Positions 21,873 to 35,600 of a DNA stretch of 64,000 nt are shown here, piece by piece (positions within the stretch are counted from its first letter, which is position 1; every line of letters begins with the position of its first letter). This DNA comes from Cinclus cinclus (taxonomy: Eukaryota > Chordata > Aves > Passeriformes > Cinclidae), in contig NC_085046.1 of NCBI RefSeq assembly GCF_963662255.1, forward strand, positions 48,995,797 to 49,059,796, in the 5' to 3' direction. Both the position numbers and the translations under genes were made by a program. Under the pieces are notes generated by a model that saw only the letters and a program-made list of their open reading frames with translations, did not search any database and was not told the DNA's origin.

Positions 21873-24800
21873 CTGATCAGCCTCATCTTCCACCTTCCTT
21901 TCAGATCACTGCAAAGCATAGACAGCTGTTGTTCCAGGGTTCCTGGGGTCTGGAGGCAGTTCTTGTTGAAAAGGATAGATGCTACTCAGGAGGATCTTTG
22001 CCCCACTTGGAAATTCTTACCCAAACAGTATCTATGTGCCATTCACCCTGAATTATCTAAGCTAGTTCGAACAAAGAAAGAAGAGAGAAAGATGATTGAT
22101 ACAAATTTCAATACAGTATTTGCAACCACTAAGGCCTGCTGGTCCTAAAAGAAACAACTAGCAGAAAAACTAAATGCACAAATATCTCAGAAGCTATAAT
22201 TATCAAAAGGTGAAAGATTAAATATCCTGAAAATTTATGAAATGAGAGACTGTATTCACCTTTTTTCATGTTGACACAACCTATACTTCAAGAGAAGAGC
22301 TGAGGATTCATGTTAATTATAATTGGTCTGTCAAAGATTTTAAAATGCCTAAGTGATAGGTTTTGAAAGTACATCAACAGCAGGGCACTAAGCATAGCTC
22401 TGCAAAGCTGAGAAAACAAGCTCTAATAAAGGGGAACCTGTTTACTCCATAAAATCAGTTCCAGACCCCAGAGCTCCTACGTAAGCTCAGCACTGTATGT
22501 GAGAGGGAGAGGCAACAACCTCCAATCAAAAAAATTTCCATTTTTTTGAGCACTTTCTGTATCAATTTCCAGAAAATACAGGAATACCTTCTCTTCACTA
22601 TGCAAACACCTTTATCGAAGAGGAGGCTTCCTTAAATATGCAGATAATTCCAAGTGCATTCAAACTCCAGCACTCTCTCTCTTTCATTCTGTGTTTCAGA
22701 TAAAACCTCTAGTAGTATAGCATTACAGCAATACAGTGAAGGCAAAACCACTATAGCAACATTATAGTGATCCCTCAAATCATAAAGCCAAGGAAATTCC
22801 AATTTCAATTCCAATTCCAGCAAAATATGATGCATGGAAATTTTTTAAGTCCCACAATACAATTTCCTCCTCTTTGAAAGGTGTAATAATGCTATTCAGA
22901 GTGCTGTATATTTAAACTCCCACTAATTTTCAAAACACCTGAAAGGGTTGTTTGTTGTGATGGACTTTATGTGAGATGAGAAATGCTGCCTTTTTTTTCT
23001 TTAATTCCTGATGCAGCTGGTCAAAACTAAAACTTCAGATATTCCCCAGCTGTCTATTTCCAGGATTTTTGACTACTAAGGTTTGCTTCACATTTGACTG
23101 TGTCTGGATTTTCTTGCATTTTGAGTGCTTTTTTTCTGGATGTTACCATCTCCTAAAGGCATTTATTGGCATTCAGGACCAACATTAACTGCTAGTTTAC
23201 TGCTTTTACAAAATAAATCTGTCTTGTACATGCTTTTCTTTTCTCACCAGAAGAGCACAAGATTCTACCTTTCCATGCAAGGGCTGTGCTCCCCACAGCC
23301 CAGGGCAGCAGCCCACAGTTAGCCAAATTCCAGCTGCAACTGTACATGGAACAGAAAGCAGCAGCCCCAGCAGCACCCAAACCAACCCAACCAAGCCCAG
23401 CAGATGCAGAAGGGGGGCTCCTCCTCCCCCTGCCACAGCAATGATTTGTGAACTCTATTTTAAAGACAATAGGAGCAAAGCACATCAAGCTCTCATTAAT
23501 ATGCAAGAGAGTATGGATCCCTTCCTTGTGCATTGCATCTATTTTGCCAGCATCACCCAGCCATGCAGATTAGAGCCTGCAGAGAGTGCACAGCATTGCT
23601 GGAATCACTTGAGGTAAAACCATTTGCTGCCATGGAACACTGACTATCCATAATGATCCACTTTTCATTCAGTTTAGCTCAGGAGCCACTTGATTTATTC
23701 CTGCACTCCATGAAAACCCAGTTCTACACTCAGCCAGCATTTTGGGGAGGATCTCTTGCATCTTTCATATGCAACAAGCACTAGTTCAAAACCCAGCCTT
23801 AACAGCAGAGTCACAACTGACTGCTGCCTCACTTCACTGCAGAGAAAATCACTCAAGTGCCTTTCAAACCCAAACTTCTCTAGCTTGCATTCATTACTTG
23901 CTCCCCCTCATTTTTTACCTCATGAAAATAGTTCCCCTTACCCACAGGACATTCATTTTTCACTTTATCTTGTTCAGTTGGATATATTGTACATGTTGCT
24001 ACTGCTTCTTAGTCTCATTTTCTGTCACCACTCATTTCCCCCTCCCTATTTTTTTAGGTCATTGTCATGTTGCCAGCATTAAGGAAATATTTTGGATGTG
24101 GAATAAATTCATACACTGGCCTGTGCTAACATGTACCTTTTTCAAGACAAAACTACCAAAACTGCTCTTCTGGGTAATTTTTTTTCCTTCGTCCCCATTC
24201 TTTCATCAGTTTTCCTCAATATACACTGCTGCCAGGAGAAGCTTCAAGTGAGGACAGGAGAATAACTGGCTCAAATAATGCCTTCAATTCCTTGGAATTT
24301 CACTTCTTGAGAAATAAATGAAGCCTGAAATAACCAGCAGGAGGAAACCTGCTCTTATTTGCCCTACTCCATTTTGGGGATCTCTGTTTGAATACCCCAG
24401 AAATGTACATACAAGGTCTTTTCAGAAGTGTGTGAATTTCCATTAAATTCACTTAGAAGCTTTTCCCAGATAAATCTTCCACTGATAATGAACTTGGAGA
24501 CCAAGCATTTCTATTTCCTTCCTCACCTCATTAATTAATGTGGGACTGTTGGCTGGCTCCCACATAGAGATATGCTGCTGAGCCAGTTTCTCCAGGCTGT
24601 TCTGCATATTGAAGCTATTGACACACATTACCAAATGCTTTCCACTTGTCTAGATTTTTTTCTGATCACTGACAGAGGGAGAAGAGTATCCTAAATTGAC
24701 CTTTTCCCTAATTTGAGGGTCGCTAACTTCAGTGGCCAACCCCTACACAGCCCAAGAAGACATTTTACATAGAGTAACAAATATAAATGTTCACATCCTC

Positions 24801-26562
24801 ATCCCTCTGCATACAAAGTGTTCAAGAATCGAGACCTTGAAACAACATTTTTTACTGCCTATCTACAATCTGAAAGCATCTCTAGTACCCTCAAACAGGA
24901 ATACTTTCTGGAGGAAAGTAGATTTAAAAGTTTTCCTCTACCCCACTTGTCTCAGGTACCTTGTTTATCTAACAGTTGGATACTTGAGAAAGCATCTTTT
25001 TTTCCCCAAAACATTCCTCATCCTCTTCCTTGTCCTATGTTTCCTTGTTTTCATGTTCTCAGAATTGCAGCAGACAAAAAAATTTAGTCAGTAATAAGTT
25101 TTCCTAAAAAGGCAGCTTTGATCATCCCAGAACTGTTTCTAAATTCAAAACCCGAACATCTTTTTGTAGTGCCATTCCATTTTCTCCAATAGTCAGGGAA
25201 AACTCCTAGAGATGAGAGAGTCAGGTTGGAGTCTCTGTTCTGACCTAGGGGGTTTAATCCATGTCTGTCTCTGTCCTCAGCCACACTCTGCCACAGTGCC
25301 TGATCATCCTCGATCAGTCAAAACCAGTGAGTGTGTGCACCAGTCACCCTGCAGGCATGACTTGGTTTTCCTATATTCTATTCCACCCTATCCCTTGATT
25401 TTCACATATTCTGCCTTAATAGTGATGGTATCACCAGGAGGAAAAATCTCTTGCTCACTCAAATCATATTTCACACAGAAACGTGCTCCTTTGTTTGGGG
25501 CAACAATGTCAAACCAGTATGGGTTCTTCTATTTTTTACAGGATATTGAGTGTTCTCAAAATTAAGGAATTAAAATCATTTCATTCACGTTACAATGTAA
25601 TTGGAACATTTTAGATGGAAACAATCCATGTTACTGAGCATAATCTCATATTCCTAATAAGGGAAATTACCAGTTTAGGCTATTTCTACCTACCTCCACA
25701 CTATAGTGGAGAGCTTTACACCAGCAATGGACTGTCAGAAACAATAACAGCTGGAGCCTCAGAGGACATCGGTTTGCAGACTTTGTGCAGTTTTGGGGGC
25801 TGAGATTTTACTAAAATTGAGCAAGCTTCTATGTTTGAAGATACTTTATTTGAACTACAACCTTAAAAATTGATACTTAGAATTTTACAGGAGTCAAGCA
25901 GGCTTAAAAATGCCTATTCAGTTAATATTAAAAAGAAATAAACATATTAACAAGCCCATTTTCCACAAAGTTCAGAACTGGAAAAAGATTCAGTTTATGT
26001 TGTGTAAATCTCCAGCTAGAAATTAAAATATCTGGACTTGGTTTAATTACATCTTAATGCGATCCCCAGTAGGATTCAGTAACCTATAGAGTTTAAGAAC
26101 CTCAGCTAATTTAATGTCCTCTCACTACACTAGTGTGGCAAATCAAGAGCTAGATTTAAGAACCTAAAACTGTATGCTTCCTCCTGGGTTTTACCATATG
26201 TTCACCATCTTTAGCTCAGGCTCCCAGGATACTCATGCCAAGTCCTATAATATGTTCCTAGCAGAATAGGAAAAATATCATCTTCCACTCAAATTTATGT
26301 ATCTAGTCTTTGTAGAGGAGAGAAATATATTAATTTAATATTACAAAGCAATACTCTGGGTATCTATAAAGTTGTAGCCTTATCTCTGGAAGAAAAACAA
26401 ATCGGAAATCCTCATTTGGCCTCAGCAATTGGTCAGAAAACATGATAGAGCTGACAGCTGAGGCTGTGAGTTGTTCTGTGATATGAATAGGAGTCTAAAT
26501 AGAGACCAGTTCCAAATCCAACAATAAATAATCAGAGAGTATAAAGACTTTTTTTGCAGATC

Positions 26563-26650
26563 AATCACAGAATAAACTAGACTGAGAAAGGCCTTCAGAG
26601 ATCAAAAAACCTTACCCCTGCTCCAAGCAGCACTAATCTGCTCTAAGTTT
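26563..26650 (-). repeat. Degenerate CR1 3'-end scrap (probable)
   Basis: On the plus strand AATCACAGAATAAACTAGAC is followed by GAAAGGCCTTCAGAGATCA and a CCCCTGCTCCAAGCAG stretch. This resembles, in order, the reverse complement of the CR1 tail octamers and its 3' UTR as seen in the better copy at 42506 and in general CR1 knowledge. It is short and old, so the call is tentative. Confidence 0.45.
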
Positions 26651-29600
26651 ACAACAAAATACTGATTTGACCAAAAACTGGGACAGTACCCTCACCCCCT
26701 TCCTACAGGTTATATAAATGCAGAAGTTTTGATTTTCACATGTCACTTTTAGTACAAGTACAGCATTTTAAAACACATGGAGACTCCACACTCAAAACAA
26801 TGAACTGTACTGTCTGGGCTTGCAGAGGAGTCTGGCCCTTTGGAAGGGCAGACCTTGAGCCTTTGAAGAGAAGGCACCCTGCTGTAGAAACCAGTCTCCA
26901 CTGACACAACAGGTGGGATGCGCACCACCAGACTTCAGTGTCTACAAGGCTGATGACTATAACAGCCATCTACTACCCCTCTAAAATCAGTGGAAAGCAA
27001 TAAGCCTCTCAGGCATGGTTTATTTAAGTGCTGCTTTAGGAAAGCAGGAATTACACTCCAGGATCTGTTGACTGTCCTGATTTGATCTCCACTGACTGTA
27101 AAGGAAACTCAGTTGTAGGCAGATGAATCCTAGCCTGTGACTGCTTTTACTCACTGAAGAATTTTTGAGCCAGAAGTAATGTGCATATGTGAATAAAGCA
27201 AGGCCAGATTGTACCTTTCAAAGCAAGTACTAGCAAAGGGAGGCTGGAGAGGAATGGGAATATCTAAATAATTATTCTGCAGAGGGAAAAAAAAAGGAAA
27301 AAGAAAAAAAAAATATATATATATCCCTGTCCAAACGATTATCTATAGAAGCAAATTGCCCTCAGGCATTCTTCTAAGTGCAATTTCTGCATCATCAATC
27401 ATCTGTCCCCTTCAGTGATAAACAAAAATACAGACTGGGATTCCACTAGCTCTGCCACTCTTGGGAATTAACCAAGTTCCCTCTGCTTTTGCCCTACTCA
27501 ATACATTCAGGTAAAATGCAGCAGCACGTGGTCCTTAATTGTCTTGCTGTAACATGTTAAAGTTAATTCTTATGGGCCATAGTGTGGCTAGGAGGACCTC
27601 TTTGCCATTAATTATTATCACTCAGTACAGGGCTCCAAGACCCAGTGTGGCCATGCTCACTCAAAAGTGTAGCCACCTTCATGTACCACTATGGAAGAAT
27701 CCTGATAAAATTTCTAAACTGTACTAAATCACAATCTGTTCAAAACAAAAATATTGTGATTGTTTTGATACCCACTGACAAAACACTGTAAACTAGTGCT
27801 AAATTAGTGAAACAACCCAGAAGTTAATTTACTGGACCAAGCATTTACATACTGCCATTGTCAGGTGATTGTTTTTTCCCCCTGATCATTTTAACTGTAT
27901 ATGTAAAAATTAATCACACTTTTCAAAGTTCAAGGCCTGAAGAAACATTAGAATTTACCAACTTCTCCACTGGGAAATCAGAAAAGCATGCAAAATATTT
28001 TTTTCTTGTTGGAAACCTCAACAGTAAGTGAAGGTTGACTCAGAACATCTCAGAGGATATTCCCTAAGCAAAAGCTTCTGACATACAGGAGTTGTTGTTA
28101 TGCCTGGTCAGGCTGTGAACAAAGGAAACTGTTAATCCCAGGTATTACTGACATACAGAATGCTTATACCTAACTACATAACAGAGCTACTAGTGCAATG
28201 CTCTGTTTGTGACCACAAACGCAAGCTTACCAAAAAAGCCTAGCACTAAACAACCCCCAAACTAAGGCTAAAAACTGGGATTTGAAGACTCATTCCTTAC
28301 TCTAATAAAATGAAAGTGAAAAACTCCAGGTCCAGACATCTCAAATCTGATATAGACTTAATGAAGACTGAAATTTTACATCTCAAATGTTTGTTTCTTT
28401 TAACAAAATCATAGGTAAAACATACATATCTGTGAATCTACCAAAAGAAGTTTCTACTTGAAATTCCTCTGCCCCATGCCATTAGCCAAAAAAGACAAAC
28501 CTCTGATCACAGAAAGCCCCAGATGAGAAACAAGCATTTTTGGGTGCTACTGAAGTCATTTATTTATACAAACCTAGTCAAATACACTGCTGAATTATTA
28601 CCATATCTTGTAAAAAAAAGGAATTCCTCAGCCGTGCAAAAAAGAACTACCTCTTGGGTTAGCAAATAAACATTCATATGTGCAGCAGTACATCTGATTT
28701 ATGTTGTTGTCAAGTTCCCTTTAATTCAGAAGAATCTGATAACCTCATCGGATCTTGCTGCTGTGACAACAATCCTTAAACACTAGTCTGTATAGCATCT
28801 GCTAGTGGGGGAAACAAAGTAGTCACAACATCCCTAAAAGATGCAGTTTATATATTTCCTACCAGATCTGATTTCAAGAAGTCTAAATTTTAAAGAGGAG
28901 TTGTTTTGTGTTTCAATTAAAAACAATTTGAGTCAAACAATCAATACACTTGCTCCTGAAGAATTATTCTCAGCATATACTTTTTAATGTATCCACAAAT
29001 TGCATTTTGTGCTCCATGCTAAGTTGTAGTGTACATATAGTAAGTAGCTATATACCCAAGCCCTTGTGGAAAATCACAAATACCACCTCTACCATGCTTA
29101 GGAGCACTGTTTACAGGCAAATGTCCCTACAAAACATCTTGGTGCTTATATGCCAGCATGACAACCTACTACGCATCACAATTTTTCATCCTGATCTCTT
29201 TTCCTCTCCTATTTACCCACACTGAGGGCATAATAGTCCTTACATTATTGTTTTAAAGTAGATAATAAATTAATCCGTTTAGGATTCCCTGCAGGCACTC
29301 TTTTTGTACCTGAGGCCTTAGGAGTGGTAAATACCCTCTTCAACCTTCCTAAAAGAGCAGAATGGTACAAGGGTGAGACCAGGGATAACTTCTGAGGACA
29401 ACAAGACATATCTTTTACTTAGGCTTCAAGTATGTTACAACATAATTTACATTTTGGCCTCTCTCTTTAACAGCTGTGTGAGTAAAGAAACAGAAGCCAA
29501 ATACAATTTAAAAGTTGCATCAGCCTCTGGAAAGCCTGTCTAAAAAAGTTTTGTTAATTTCTATAGCCTACATCAGAGTATTTAAAATACAAGAAGCATG

Positions 29601-32600
29601 AGACTAGACAAGTCTAGTCAAGTATACAATGGTTTAATTCAACACAAAGCAGGCCAGGTAGCTGCCATTCTTGAGGCTGTAAGAGCAATTAACCTTAGAG
29701 GACAACAACATTTTATGTGTCTATAAACTGGTAATAAAGCTGTTTAAACATCAAGCACCCATATAAGACTTCAGTAAAATTTTATTTTCTGAAGGTATTT
29801 TTACCTTCCTACCTACCTATATTTATTTAACCACGCTGTATTTCTGGAGATGGGAGCAAAAGTTAAATTAGGCAACTTTATCTGTTTTTGAAATGACCAA
29901 GTAAAATCAAAGTTTTCATTAAAAATCATTACTCTGAAATATTTACTCCATTCTGAAATTGTGATCTTTGATATCTGTTTTGACCTTGCTTCTGCTAAGA
30001 TAAACTCTCTTACAATCTTTTTTGTGAGTATTCTTAATACAACATTAACAATAGAGATTATAAATCTTCTATTTTAGTGTCACATGCAAGCACAAAATAC
30101 TTATTTTATTAATTTTCTCAACATTTGTGATGTTTTTAATAAAAAAGACCAGGTTACCTTTATCTGTAAGTGTAGCTAATAACCACACATGACTGCAGCT
30201 GATGTGTTGAGAAGCCACCAGCCTCAGGTTACTTTCCCATACAGCTACTTTTAGGTCAGGTCCCAAGCATGGGTTTCCTTCCTGTAAGGATCCTTACAAA
30301 CATTTCAGTCTTTCATTCCCAAAATAATTCCTCTCAACCAAATGTTAAGGCAGTTCCAGGCAAAGTTTCTGTGGTTCCCATCTCCAACTCAGAAGCATCT
30401 TGCTTCTCCCTATCCAGAATCAACAAGCTTGTGCAAGCGAAAGGCCACCAGTACCAATACAGAGCAGACTCCTTCTCAGTTGTCCATCACCCAGACACCC
30501 CAAGTCTGTTGTCCTACCAACAGCCAGGTGGCTCTGTAGGACTTGCCAGAATTCACAGACTTCATTGAAATATTCAAATAGTCAAAGTCCTCTCAAAAGT
30601 GACAAAACCTGTGCTTTTCAAATTTTCCAGCTACTCAGAATAGTTTTGCATATCCTAATCATTAAGGACTACTGTTTTTAATTTCCCTGTGATATTTTTA
30701 TCTTGTACATTTATTAAGACACTTTGAACTGTCATCAACAAAATGAGATAAGAGGCTTATAGCATTACTGGTACCTAGAGCATCCCTCTTGGGTGACAGG
30801 GAATTTTGCTGAAGTTAGTTAAATTAGGCCATTGAAAGGCACTTTGGGGGACATATTTTGCCCTGTTAAATCTATGCAGATTCATGAATGTTTTCTACCT
30901 GAGAGGACCCTGAAGCTAAATGGGAGTTCACACAATTTTCCTTTTGATTCTGCCCATACCTCATTATAGAGAAATGAGCAAGGCATTGATAAAGAGACAT
31001 GCTGCTTTTGAGTCGTGACTTCAGGGATCCTTGTCTCTCCCCACTCCCTCTGTTCATAGCAACATTATCAAGTTTAATTTAATCCACTTTAAAACTATAA
31101 GAACAACTCTCTTTGTTGTAAAGCACAACAAGGGTGTCCCTTTCAAGGACCACGCTAGGCTCATAGCTCAATCTTCAATGGGAGATCAAAAGATATGTGC
31201 TGAAAATTAGCAAGAACAAACCTTTTTGTTATGACAGGCCACATACAATTACAAGTGGTTTTGGAAACAAATTATTGACTTGCCTGGAAATGCACATACA
31301 TCAGTTACAAGTTATTACTTCTCTTTGATCAAATAATAGAACCTATTAAGAGTATTTATCCTGACTCCACATGAATTTCTTCTTCCGTAAAGAATCTATA
31401 TGCACTACACTAATAATCAGGGCTCTTCCGTGGTCAATAATATTAAGTTGTTCAACAATAATAACGTGTAAAGCACAAAGAGCATTTTCCCTGCATCAGC
31501 TGTATTTGAAGAATTGTATTTTTCTGACTGTGAAGGCTGAATCTCTTTGGATAGTTTAGAGAGACAATACACCGCATTCTACAGTCATAAATATTTGGTA
31601 AACAGGGGTTAAAAGAAAATGGCATTAGAAAAAAGAACCCATCACTCTTTTGCAATATAGCTGTGCAAGTCACTCATAGCAAATAGTCCAGCACCGAACA
31701 TGGAAACTCTCTAATTTCACACGTTACCTATGTGATATTTTCAGACAGGCAGACCTGCTGTTGACATTGTACAGCCTAACAGACTTTTTTTTAATGCAAC
31801 TTCCCTTTGTGACAACCTTTATCCTGCACCAGGGCTTCACAAATAAACGGATTTTTTACCACACACACAAAGAGAAGAAAGGCAGCCCTGATTCAGACAG
31901 AAAGTTTCAAGAATTTGGCCACTAAATTTGTAGCTCACAGTCAGAGTCCAGCACTGAAATTTCCTGTGCAGTGCAAACAGCTTCTCTGAGGGAAGCACAC
32001 CAAGAACAGGTGGGATATCTACCATCAGTCAATAGCAACCTCTTAAAAGGGGTATACAAATGAAATTGCTTAAAATGTAAGCTATCAAGTAAAAACTGTC
32101 CTAATTCTTCTCCATCATCCTTATCCTCAAAGTTTTATAGCAACCTGAACCACTAAACAAACATCTGCATGCAGTTCTCCTGTACTGCCCCTTCTATGAT
32201 CCTTTCCTACTTGCTAGCTGCTCAGTTAGTCACACCACACTTCATCTACTTAGCCCTGGTGCTAGTGATTATATCAAAGTTAAGGACCCATCTTTCTAAT
32301 AACTTGGAATTTAAAGGCCATTTGGGTTTTGTGTTTTATTTACAGCAACTGCCTGTTCTTTACTAACAGGTCATCTAATACAAGTGTCACGTAAGGTACT
32401 ACGCAGAGCTGTGACTGCAAGAAGAAGAGATTTGGGCTTTGCTTAGTACATTATTGCCCTACTACCTGACAGTGAGTTTGAAGATAATACAGTAGGAAAA
32501 GATTTAATCACAAAAAAGAAAGTATACAAGCACATCTGGACCTTTTCATTTTGTTTTCACAATGGATATACCTCTCTCAGAACCTGTATCTCATCACCTT

Positions 32601-35600
32601 CTGGAAGCGAACAAGTGCAAGCACCAAGGGAGATCAGATTTTGTCAGTTGTAAACTAGACAAAGATGCACAGAGAACTCTTCTACAAAAGTGAACAAATA
32701 AGCAAAGGGCAAAGACCACAGATTTCAATAATAGATTTTATGTGAGTCTATGTGTCCTATGTTATGGTGGACGGGCTCATGTGTGTTTTCCAGAGCACAG
32801 GATGACAGCATCAGTCAGAAGAAGGTCACAGGTCCATATGCTGACAGCAACACAGCATGGAAAGCACATAGCCAAGACTGGCACTCTTTCTCAGGCATAT
32901 AGGACCCAGCAATATCAGTGCTAGCAACCACTGGGGTCCTATCAAAATGAAATCATCCAGTGTAAGCACAGCCTGGAAAACAAACCAAGCTTTTACATCT
33001 GTGTTCAGAACAGCAGGCAGAAATGTCTTTCTATAAAAAGAGTGCATTACATGACTTTCAAATGTCATAGTTCTCTTTTTCAGATGAAAACCTGAACTAA
33101 CCAAATCTCCATCCCTGTTTGTTCTTCAACATGGATTTCATTTCATTAGTTGACCAAGGAGCCTTGATGTTAAATATTAATTAAATCTTCCACTCTTTAT
33201 CTACCTGTTGCACCAGAGTTTTCCACAGATCTTCCTCAAGGCCCCACAAAGGCCAGAATTCACCTCTGAACAGAAGTTCTGTACATCTTATGAAAAGGCT
33301 TATGCATCCTATCTTTGTACATGCTATGTCTGAACTGCATTCTCTGGGAATGGTCACAAGGCTCACCTGCTCCCTTTAGTCACAACCTTAGTAAAAACAC
33401 AAAACAGGAAATGGGTGAAATGTGTTGTAATATTCTGTCAACTTCTATTTCACAGGAAGAAAAGGCTGCATTCAATTAATATGAATTCCTACTGAATAAT
33501 TAAATTAACTAAGGCCTGTCCTCAGGGGATCAGGTGGTCTCTGCTCATCCAAAAGCTGTGCCTTCCTCTTCCTCACTAGCAAGTATCAATGAGCTCTTTT
33601 CTCTCAGGTCTGTAAGTCACTATTATGCTATTATCCACACCAGCTTGAAGCCTCTTTTTACACCTGATAAAGCAGCAGACCCTTACAGGTCACCTTTACC
33701 TCTTCTTCTCTAGCCTTAATTAAAGCAACTGGGTGCTGCCTGCCTGCAAAACATTTTCAGACTCAAGGCTTCTACTTCCTTTCCCATTTAAGAGGTGCTG
33801 AGGCACACACTTCTGTGCTCCTAAATTGCCTACAGTCACCAGCAATCCCAGCTCTCCTGTTTAACTCTTTGCATGGAGTGCAACAAGTAGCGCCCCAGCA
33901 CTTAGTTATGCAAGGTGGCTGTGAGCTGCTTCTCAACACACAATATGCTTCTTAGCTAATAAGTGCTGTTGTTCATAATAAGTTCAACCTACCGCACATG
34001 CTCTGGGAAAAGGCATAAAGCTGTAGGCACCACTTTACTGTGAAACAGGAAAATAGAGCCTTGCTTGTGGGCTTCCACAGAGTTTTCACACCCAGGAGAA
34101 ACAAGGATGTAACTAATCTAAGGTGTTGCAAACTCTTGCTGAAAGGCAGACAGCTGCTTGATTCAAAATATGGACAACCTCAATTGTCCTTGTGCAGAGA
34201 GAGGGAGGTCTGGTAATACAGCTCTTCTATCAGTAAACACAAATGGAGTCACTTAAGGGGAACTACTCCTAGTCCTCTTTATGCCCACAGCATACAGCTA
34301 AGCACATGAAATTGCACATTTACTTGAATGCAGATTCCAGGCTTCTGCTTTAAGTATTTCTAGATTTGGTATATGCTACTGATCAATTTTTTTTCAGTGC
34401 TTTTCTCCTGATTTGCTCCATAGGATATACTGTCTTTCACATGGCAGCTGAGCTCTTTCAGCTCCGATAGTGGCTTGGATATGTTTAGCTGGGGCATGCT
34501 CTAAATCATTCTCAGATACCAGCTAAGGTAATGGGTCCTCAAAACAAAGGTTTGTTTTTGTGTCTGCATGGCTGACTGTTTTCCTACCAGAGACCACCAG
34601 ATTGCTTTAGTACTATAAGTATTTTGTAGCTGGAGTGGCATAATACTAGCTTTGCTTCCCTCTACACAGGCTTCAATAATGCCACAGAGCAGAAATGCAA
34701 ATCAATTTATTCTGTATTCATAAGAGATTAGTGCCTTGGGCAGGCACTAGGAGTACTGTTAGGGGAAGGGCAGACACAAAATGGCAGGACAGAAGACGAA
34801 TGCTTGACACCGCATCAAGATAAATCTAGTCTCTACACCAGGCTTGTGTGCTGTGTGCCTCTGAGGCATAGCATTTTCAGTTGAGATTTATTTGGAAATA
34901 ATACTCTATGGTTACAGATCTTAAAGTTCTACATAAGTCTGATCTGAAGTATAGCTTTAACTAGTGGTGGTCCTTTTGATCTTAAATTCATAACTAAGAG
35001 TTGAAAAATGTGAATGAAAGGCCACTTCTGAAGAACAGAACCCAGTATTCATATGAAAAGTAATTCTCTGACTCTTATTAATGCACCCTTCAGCCTCAGA
35101 AAATTAAGCTGATAGGTTCTCTCCTTTCTTCAGAAATGTTAGGCAGAGATATCATCCAGAGTTTACAAAAAGCAGCTTCAAAGAAATCTGTTCTGCCAAA
35201 TAATAGGAAAAAGATGATGCTGACTGATGGATGAGAATCAGCTAAACTGATTTCTGGGACACATTATGCATTAATAAATCTGAGACTGTGTTCATTGAAA
35301 GTAGCATAGGAGGCAACATTAAAAACTTTTCAGGGAATAGGGAAAAAAGTTAAACATTATATTTCAAAAGAAACTACGTGATAATTAGTATTAAGATCTT
35401 TTTATAAACACTAATTCTCAGCACTTACATGAAGATCAAGAAAGCAGACATCTCCACAGGAACTGCTGCAAGTTGTGTTTTGTTTTAGAAGACACTGCTG
35501 CTTGTCATTGCACTTGACAACAATCCTGTGGTATTGCTGAAGCTCCCCATGTAGCCCAGAGCAAAGGTATTAGCGCCAACACTGATCATCAGTTATAACC

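Larger units (their letters stand above)
11135..26562. other. Noncoding AT-rich DNA, no gene recognised
   Basis: About 15 kb with no family-like open frame on either strand. Open stretches reach at most about 170 codons (for example 23742-24251) and show no domain, codon-use signal or splice context that I can defend. Contents I can name are simple A or T runs (near 17640, 18150 and 18384), a tandem 21-mer at 21831-21872, and a stretch at about 17200-17450 rich in TAATTA-type words that has the look of a conserved noncoding element, which cannot be confirmed from one sequence. Confidence 0.55.

Noticed and set aside
23742..24251. A 169-codon open frame with hydrophobic and aromatic content
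   Set aside because: The composition is explained by a T/C-rich strand; a second overlapping frame is equally open; no family motif.
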